22,866 nt of DNA from Isotricha intestinalis. Taxonomy: Eukaryota; Ciliophora; Litostomatea; Vestibuliferida; Isotrichidae. The DNA lies in the NCBI GenBank assembly GCA_023807065.1, contig JAJJLU010003956.1, positions 1-22,866 on the forward strand. The letters are read 5' to 3'. A program made the translations under genes and the position numbers. Under the pieces are notes generated by a model. That model was given only the letters and a program-made list of their open reading frames with translations. It made no database searches and was not told the origin of the DNA. Positions 18,101 through 22,866 of the stretch are shown in pieces; within the stretch, counting starts at the first letter, position 1; every line of letters starts with the position of its first letter.

Positions 18101-19968
18101 AAATAGAATTTCAATATGAATCAATAATAAGAAAAGAAATAATAATAAATAATCAAATAAAAAAGGAAATAGAAATAAATTACAAACCAACAATAAAACA
18201 AAATTTAATTAATAATTCTATAAGTAAAGAAATAAATATAAATTATAAACCAATAAATCTAATGAAAAAATCAATAAATAATTCAATAAGTAAAGAAACA
18301 GAAATATATTTTAAACCTTCAATTATAATAAATAATGATAATGATTTTAATTTTAAATCAATAAATTCATTAAATTTAAATGAATTTAATTTTAAATCTT
18401 CAAATTCAATAAATAATAATATTTCAGATATAGTAAATCAAGAAGAACCTTTAAAAGAAGAATTAAAATTAATCTTTAAAAACAAAAAAAGTTTAGGAAA
18501 TGAACAAAATATTATTTCAGAAATTAAAGAAGATAATATAAATTCAAATGAAGAAGAAAATATTAAATTTAAAGCAAATATTCCTTTAAAAATTTCTAAT
18601 TTAGATGAAATTAGTTATTTAAATGATTTTAACGAAGAAAAAGAAGAATATCAAAGTAGAATTAATAAATTAGAAAATGAAAATGAACAATTAAAAATAG
18701 AAAATGATAAGTTAATTAATTTAAAAGAAGAAAATAAATTATTAGAAAATAAATATAATAATATTTCAATTGAAAATCAAAATTATAAAGAACAAATTGA
18801 AGAATTAAATGAACAAATTAAACAATTAATTAATGTTAAATCTGATTATATTAAAAAAGAAAATGAATTTATGTTTAATTACGAAGATAAATTAGAAATT
18901 GAAAAATTAAATTCTGAAAATGAAAAATATTTAAATATGATTAATCAAAACAGACAAGAAATTTTAGTTTTAAATTCAGAACTTAGAAAATATAAAAATG
19001 AAAATTTAAAGTTGATTGAAGAAAATAAAGAATTAAATCAAGAATTAGAAAAAAAAAATAATATTGAAATTGTTCATTATAATAAAAAAGAATTAAATAA
19101 CAAAATAAATCATTTAAATGAAGAAAATCATATTTTAGAAGAAATTATTGAAGAAGAAAATGAAAATATTGATAATATTAAAGAAGAAGAAAAAAATAAA
19201 AAAGGTGATAAACAATTAAAAACTAATAAAGAAGAAATTAGAAATAAAAAAGAAAATATTATTAATAATGAAAAAGATAAGAAAATAAATAAAGAAGATA
19301 AAATTGAAAAAGAAAATGAAAAATTAAATCTAAAAGAAATTAAGAAAGAAAAAGAAATAAAAAAAGAAGAAAAAAAATTAGATGCAAATATAAAAAAAGA
19401 AGAAGAAAAAAAAGAAGAAATAAAAAAAAATGAAAATGATGAAATATTATCATTACAAAATATATTAAAAGAAAAAGAAGAATGTATAGAAATACTAAAC
19501 ACAAATAATAAAATATGGGAAGATGAATATTATAATATAATAAAATCAATATCAGAAATAGAATATGTGTATAAAAGAAAAATAGAAAATTTAAAAGAAT
19601 TTACTTTACAAAAATATAAACTTATTATTCAATTAACAGATCAAATAAAAGAATATGAATCAGAAAATACAGAAATTATAAATGGATTATCAGATATAGA
19701 AAAAGATAAACAAATTAAAATATTATGTAATGAAGTTAAAGTTATTAGAAAAAGAATATTTAATATTTTAACCTTTAATGATACTATTAATAATTTCAAA
19801 GAATTTGAAAATATTATTAATAAATTATTAGAGCATTTTAATAATATAAATTCAAAAGATGAAATTAAAAATATTTTATCAAAATTAGAATTTTTAATTC
19901 AAAGTTATAAAGAAAATGAAGAAAAGAATAATGAAGAAATAATGAAAAATATAAATAATAATATATAA
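15148..19968 (+). CDS. Giant Asn/Lys/Glu-rich coiled-coil protein with internal repeats (1606 aa)
   Basis: I place the start at ATG 15148 (MQLNTYSIIP), which has the A-run context. The frame is open a little further upstream but has no earlier ATG. The stop is TAA. Residues 1-260 are basic, Ser/Asn-rich and probably disordered. Roughly 290-740 form long heptad-like coiled coil. About 750-1063 is a block of some thirteen 20-27-residue repeats built on LLNSINKEIEFQFEP or its variant SINKEIEINYKP. A second coiled coil covers about 1165-1330. A Lys/Glu tract (KKEKEIKKEEKK type) spans about 1345-1430, and a final helical domain runs to the end. No catalytic motif is visible. Proteins of this shape are usually cytoskeletal, basal-body or cortical structural components in ciliates. 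I do not recognise the family. Confidence 0.85.
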   Translation: MQLNTYSIIPSKNTANFHKSYPNIFISKKNKSKKTFEPFLSKTSNLYSPILPNDNSFYSKSLKSRNYDKNINLSLPTSLIFSNEIPEREQYKIRNKSINNNINYYPYKDDKREKKNNLFSINKERNNESEMLKKSKKKNKKISLEIYNPNNNFSAPKNYLLTSKTNKSLIDRMNSENSINNYDSFNKTYNKNQFDKIKNNTMPKENIKSLKINNDNDKYINLISKSKNKSENDFLIGNGLNDDYDYINQENENIEELPRLRRKIHLLDSNGNNNLNEFNNNFTNERNNNLNESFPLSLEEENSENGRKDKNYENIIQNLKKDLINEKEINKKLTSENKDLMSYKEEYYKFKDLNEKYNTLINEFNELRKLENKNNILEEENEKLKQIEKKYYNCLEEIKKLKTDLKELNKLKEENKNLKKIEEEYKINLENKDIINDLNKEIDELKEIQNKYNSTLKENIKLIKFKDEYNTLIQINENLNNQLKEYEKVKKNNIEINKLKNELKSLKEINDELLIFKNKYLTNSQELVNTKNNFLQILEENKKSKSKLNELFNENSKLIEALKNFNKIQKNYIELINQNKKLSLKITNYENEKNEYVQKQNEYNNMLEKYNILVKKNEDSEKELLELKNNINTIKNDKKLLEEKVDNLNSKNSNDILLKDNEIILLKNSIKTIENKNNELNEKIKNMTNNYNEEKNQLQKELMEFKERTIIFDNNQNESSVEIEKIQKENEDLKLIVEQLQNNNKEKNQLLNSINKEIDFQYESILKKNNNENLNLLNSINKEIDFQYESILKKNKKENLNLLNSINKEIDFQFESNKNKEKVKLLNSINKEIEFQFEPKIIEKNNKETVYLINKVNEINYQSMIRNKYKENKQVNSINKEIEINYKPKNIKNDNNENIKLLNSIINEIEINYNPTIIKKNNEKLNLLNSINKEIEFQFEPKINNKERFKLLNSINKEIEINYKSIIINKNKNEIIKNPNSINKEIEFQYESIIRKEIIINNQIKKEIEINYKPTIKQNLINNSISKEININYKPINLMKKSINNSISKETEIYFKPSIIINNDNDFNFKSINSLNLNEFNFKSSNSINNNISDIVNQEEPLKEELKLIFKNKKSLGNEQNIISEIKEDNINSNEEENIKFKANIPLKISNLDEISYLNDFNEEKEEYQSRINKLENENEQLKIENDKLINLKEENKLLENKYNNISIENQNYKEQIEELNEQIKQLINVKSDYIKKENEFMFNYEDKLEIEKLNSENEKYLNMINQNRQEILVLNSELRKYKNENLKLIEENKELNQELEKKNNIEIVHYNKKELNNKINHLNEENHILEEIIEEENENIDNIKEEEKNKKGDKQLKTNKEEIRNKKENIINNEKDKKINKEDKIEKENEKLNLKEIKKEKEIKKEEKKLDANIKKEEEKKEEIKKNENDEILSLQNILKEKEECIEILNTNNKIWEDEYYNIIKSISEIEYVYKRKIENLKEFTLQKYKLIIQLTDQIKEYESENTEIINGLSDIEKDKQIKILCNEVKVIRKRIFNILTFNDTINNFKEFENIINKLLEHFNNINSKDEIKNILSKLEFLIQSYKENEEKNNEEIMKNINNNI
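17395..18336 (+). repeat. Coding tandem repeat array (about 13 degenerate units of 60-81 bp)
   Basis: The array lies within the giant coiled-coil gene. Units share the coding core for NSINKEI followed by either EFQFEP/DFQYES or EINYKP and a variable Lys/Asn linker. The first two units, 17395-17472 and 17473-17550, are both 78 bp and differ at only two bases, so that duplication is recent. Units become more divergent toward the 3' end, where NNSISKE replaces NSINKE. Confidence 0.9.
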
Positions 19969-20082
19969 AAAATATAATAATTTCATTTTTTAAAATATTA
20001 AAATATACATTTTTAATATTTATTTTTTAAAGATAAATAACCATAATTTTAAAAATTAATTTATTTAATATCAAAAAAAAAA

Positions 20083-20499
20083 ATGAAAGAAGAAGATATT
20101 AAAGAAATGAGTGAAAAAATGCAAAAAATGGATGAAATACTTAATAAAGATTTATTTAATAATCCTGTTAAAGAAGTTCAAAAAAAAATGCAAAATGATT
20201 TACTTGAATTTAAAAGAATATTTCAAAAAAACTTAAAAGAATTAAATGATGAAATGAGTAAAAATAATTTTATTGTTGGAGATAAAAATATTGAAGTTTC
20301 AAATGAAGAAATGAATGATTTGAAAACTTCACTTGAACATAAAAAATATCAAGTGGAAATTTTAAAAAGAGAATTTAATAATTATGAACAAAAAAGTGAG
20401 GAAATAATAGGAAATTTAAAAACAGAAAATGATAAATTAAAATATAGAATCAAAATGTTACTTAATACAATTTCTGAATTAGAAAATAGAAAATCCTAA
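20083..20499 (+). CDS. Small coiled-coil protein (138 aa)
   Basis: This is an intact frame that starts directly after a run of about ten A's and ends at TAA. The product is almost entirely helical with heptad-like spacing. Residues 1-30 are MKEEDIKEMSEKMQKM-like and acidic/basic. A break with IVGDKNIEV lies near 65-74, and a second helix from about 75 to 136 ends in LLNTISELENRKS. There is no zinc site, transmembrane helix or catalytic motif. It lies 114 bp downstream of the giant coiled-coil gene on the same strand and may share its cytoskeletal setting, but nothing in the sequence proves it. Family not recognised. Confidence 0.7.
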   Translation: MKEEDIKEMSEKMQKMDEILNKDLFNNPVKEVQKKMQNDLLEFKRIFQKNLKELNDEMSKNNFIVGDKNIEVSNEEMNDLKTSLEHKKYQVEILKREFNNYEQKSEEIIGNLKTENDKLKYRIKMLLNTISELENRKS

Positions 20500-20912
20500 T
20501 AAAATTAAAAATTTAAAAAATTAAAAAAAAGAATAAATAAACTAATTTAAATAAATATATATTTAAAAATAACCTTTATTAGAAATATCAATATGGAAAA
20601 AAATATTAAAATTGTTTATATTCATTTTATTTTGTTTTTCCATATTTTATATTAATTCTCACTATACAATAATTTTATAATTAGAAATTTCATTTAAAGA
20701 TTTTATTTTTTTTATTTTCATTTATAAAATACTCTAAAATATATCTTTAATATTTTAAATATTTCTTATTATTATTTTTATATCTTTTAAATTCTTTTTA
20801 TTTTGTTGTTTTTATTTAAATGGATTTAAATATTCCATTATTGTTTATTATGCGTTCCGATATTTGTTTTCATGAATTTCAATTTATTTTTTAATTTTTT
20901 AAATTTTAATTC
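20500..20912. other. Intergenic spacer with one inverted repeat
   Basis: No gene is seen in these 413 bp. They contain two tiny Met-initiated frames of about 20 codons near 20593 and 20820, which I do not believe are genes, and a perfect 12-bp inverted repeat (20590-20601 with 20635-20646). Confidence 0.5.
20590..20646. repeat. 12-bp inverted repeat, 33-nt loop
   Basis: AATATGGAAAAA at 20590-20601 is the exact reverse complement of TTTTTCCATATT at 20635-20646. The pair could form a stem in the 3' region of the small coiled-coil gene's transcript. The GG/CC core makes it less trivial than pure AT palindromes nearby, but a function is not shown. Confidence 0.5.
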
Positions 20913-22435
20913 ATGGAAAATTTCGCCCTCAAAATAGAATTAAGTAAAAATATTTTAAAAGAATTTGTTAATTTTGAAAATAAATATATAAATATTTTAA
21001 AGGAGTTTACAGAGAATGTTAAAAATCATATAATATATTATTCAAAAAAAGAAGGATTTGAATTAATAAAAGGAGTAATTTCAAGTAATCTTCTTTATAT
21101 AAATTATTATTTACAACAAAGAATAAAAAACATTGAAGAAAATATGATATTAATTAAAGAGAACTATGATAAATTTGAAAAATATATTAATAAACAAAAT
21201 GTATCGATTATAAAAGAATTAGATGATGATAAAGAAAATATAATTAGATTAAATGAAAAAATAAATAAAGCAAAAGCAATATATGATGAAAAAATGCAAA
21301 TTATAGAAAAAACAGTTGTTGCTTTTGAACAATGTCAAAAAAAAATGAAATAAATGATTTAATGATTAAAAAAAAAACTGAAGATATAAAAATAGCAAAA
21401 AATGCAGAAAGTAATTATTTAAATCTCATAGAAAAAATAAATGATTTAAGAAAATCTTATTTCAAAAAATTATCAAATTTTATTTTAAATTATAGGAAAT
21501 TTAATTCATTAGAAGTTCAAACTTTATCAAATTTATATTCTATATTATTTAAAATTCATGAAATAGAATTAAATCAAATTCAAAATGGAAAAAAATATTT
21601 TGAAAATAATATAAATCAAGCGTATGAAGAATTAAAAATTCCATTTCCTAATATTGATAATATTAATTTTAATTATGCTTTTATTCCTTATATTCCATTT
21701 TCATATGCAAAAATATATGATGATAATGATAAAATCTTTGTTAATACTATTAACAATCTTCAAAAAGAATTTCCTAATTTATCAAACGATATTAATAATG
21801 AAAAAGAATTACACAATTTCATTAAATTTTCAAATATTTTAGGTAATGTTGGTTTTTATTGTCAAACTTTAAGTAACGAAGATATTGAAAGTTTAAAAGT
21901 ATTTTTTAAAGAAAAAAAATACAGAGAAAAATTTATTTTATATTTAAATCAAAAAAGAGGAAATACACAATTATTTCAAGATCCAAAAGCCTTTGAAAAT
22001 ATTTGTAAAATTTTTAAAATTTTATTTGAAAATTTTGAACCTAATGAACATAATTATATGAATTATGCAATGTTATTAAGTCAAACTTTTTATTTTGAAA
22101 TAAATTCTGAAAAACATTTTATTGCTAATCAAATTGATTTTCATTTTGATGAAAAAATGTGGATTGATTTTATTGAAAAAGAAATTGAAATTTCTAATTG
22201 TAATGGTATGGAATTTATATGTGTTGCTTCTTTTATTACTAATTTGAAAGATTTATTAAAAGATAAAAAAAAAATAGAACATGTGTTTAATTATTTCATT
22301 GAAAAATATAAATTCAATGAAAATCAAATTAAAGATTTAAATAGTATGATTAATGAAATAAAAATTAATAAAGAAAAAAAAGATGATAATATTGAAGATA
22401 AAAATAATGAAAATATTATAAATGATAAAAAATAA
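20913..22435 (+). CDS. BAR/FCH-like coiled-coil protein with SBF2-like C-terminal region, split by a one-base shift
   Basis: Two overlapping frames belong to one protein: 20913-21353 (146 aa) and a frame ending at TAA 22435. They meet at an A9 run, 21337-21345. One extra A there joins them into a 507-residue product (508 codons with stop). The first ~300 residues are long helices with the spacing of a BAR or FCH membrane-curving domain (MENFALKIELSKNILKEF, later KNAESNYLNLIEKINDLRKS). Residues about 335-430 resemble the SBF2 helical region found in some DENN/myotubularin-related proteins: YREKFILYLNQKRG, ENICKIFKILFENF, AMLLSQTFYFEIN and DEKMWIDFIEKEI. The tail is Lys/Asp/Asn-rich. A membrane-trafficking role is inference. 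The break may be an assembly indel, a true mutation, or -1 slippage on the A-run. The ATG lacks the A-run context of its neighbours. Confidence 0.6.
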
Positions 22436-22542
22436 GATTGTGATACAGAAGATAAAAAAATAAATATAATTTAAAAATAATAAAATATATTAATTTATAA
22501 TTTTGATTTATTTAACAACAAATAAAAAATAATAAAAAAAAA

Positions 22543-22866
22543 ATGACTTCCAATCTTGAATCAGAAAAAGAAAAAGAAAAAGAAAAGGAGAAAAAAAAAG
22601 AAAAGAAAAGGAAAAAGAGAAAGAGATAGAAAAAGAAAAAGAAAAAGAGAAAGAAAAGGAAAAAGAAAAAGAAAAAGAAAAAGAAAAAGAGAAGGAAAAG
22701 GAAAAAGAAAAGGAAAAGGAAAAGGAAAAAGAAAAAGAAAAAGAGAAAGAGAAAGAAAAAGAGAAAGAAAAAGAGAAAGAAAAAGAGAAAGAATTTAAAA
22801 TAGGGAATTACTTAATAAAAAAAACATTAGGACAAGGAACATTTGGTAAAGTAAAATTAGGAATAT
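22543..22866 (+). CDS. SNF1/AMPK-type Ser/Thr kinase, 5' part only, with a frameshift in its Glu-Lys leader
   Basis: The window ends inside this gene. The ATG at 22543 follows a run of A's and starts MTSNLESEKEKEKEK. A purine tract then encodes alternating Glu-Lys for about 70 residues. The kinase begins with GNYLIKKTLGQGTFGKVKLG, which contains the Gly-rich ATP loop G-x-G-x-x-G and closely matches SNF1/AMPK alpha N-termini (established family knowledge). As written, the ATG frame hits TAG at 22627-22629, and the kinase is one base out of phase. One additional A in 22601-22604 restores an uninterrupted Glu-Lys tract into the kinase. The catalytic Lys, HRD and DFG motifs lie beyond the window. 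SNF1/AMPK kinases sense cellular energy state. Confidence 0.75.
22564..22790 (+). repeat. Purine-only low-complexity tract (GAAAAA/GAGAAA hexamers)
   Basis: The tract is almost entirely A and G; the only pyrimidine is one T at 22627. Its unit is GAAAAA with GAG/AAG variants, encoding a Glu-Lys repeat in the kinase leader. It is prone to slippage and to sequencing or assembly error. Confidence 0.9.

Noticed and set aside
20593..20655. 20-codon Met-initiated frame
   Set aside because: Too short, low complexity and lacking any sign of splicing to the next gene.
21334..21395. A 50- or 62-nt GT-AG intron that could also join the split BAR/FCH-like frames
   Set aside because: Both choices keep phase, but they would delete a good helical stretch and are over twice the length of the only supported intron. 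A one-base shift at A9 is simpler.
22556..22798. Lys/Arg-rich frame through the purine tract
   Set aside because: It is the out-of-frame reading of the GAAAAA repeat and does not connect to the kinase.
1..22866. tRNA, rRNA, CRISPR array or transposase genes
   Set aside because: I saw no GC-richer cloverleaf-like segment, no regularly spaced direct repeats with unique spacers, and no transposase motif in any frame I read. A covariance-model scan would be needed to exclude small RNAs.

Overview
This window is very AT-rich eukaryotic DNA, most likely from a ciliate, and plausibly a standard-code anaerobic or rumen type (inference). It carries long, almost intron-free genes packed on both strands. 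Short A-runs precede nearly every ATG. One intron is only 25 nt long. The encoded families (B-box/kelch, giant polytopic membrane protein, long Asn/Lys/Glu-rich coiled coils, TLDc) are typical of ciliates and some other protists. The intact genes stop at TAA or TAG and use CAA/CAG for Gln, so the Paramecium/Tetrahymena code does not apply to them.

Layout. 244-2388 (-): B-box/coiled-coil/kelch protein. 2400-7340: a gene-poor stretch of about 5 kb with wrecked genes (a + strand relic at 2419-2994, a - strand relic at 3500-4889, a possible + relic at 5602-6282, and a clear TLDc-domain relic on - at 6864-7311). Among them sits one small intact gene at 4963-5415 (-), a SnoaL/NTF2-like protein of bacterial appearance with higher GC. 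7422-8183 (-): possible myristoylated protein beginning Met-Gly-Cys. 8376-13085 (-): 1569-residue polytopic membrane protein. A 247-bp divergent intergenic region then switches the direction of transcription. 13333-14974 (+): divergent importin-alpha-like ARM protein, assembled here across the 25-nt intron. 15148-19968 (+): 1606-residue coiled-coil protein with an internal tandem repeat block. 20083-20499 (+): small coiled-coil protein. 20913-22435 (+): BAR/FCH-like coiled-coil protein with an SBF2-like C-terminal region, split by a one-base shift at an A9 run. 22543 to the window end (+): start of an SNF1/AMPK-type kinase with a long Glu-Lys leader, also broken by a one-base shift.

The genes do not form an obvious pathway. 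They look like ordinary ciliate housekeeping, cytoskeletal and membrane genes around an island of decay and probable horizontal acquisition. The most notable points are the decay island and its nonsense pattern, the TLDc relic, the probable bacterial transfer, the mini-intron, the Trp-free importin-alpha, the recent 78-bp coding duplication, and two frameshifts that would each be repaired by a single extra A. I did not find a convincing new multi-gene system.
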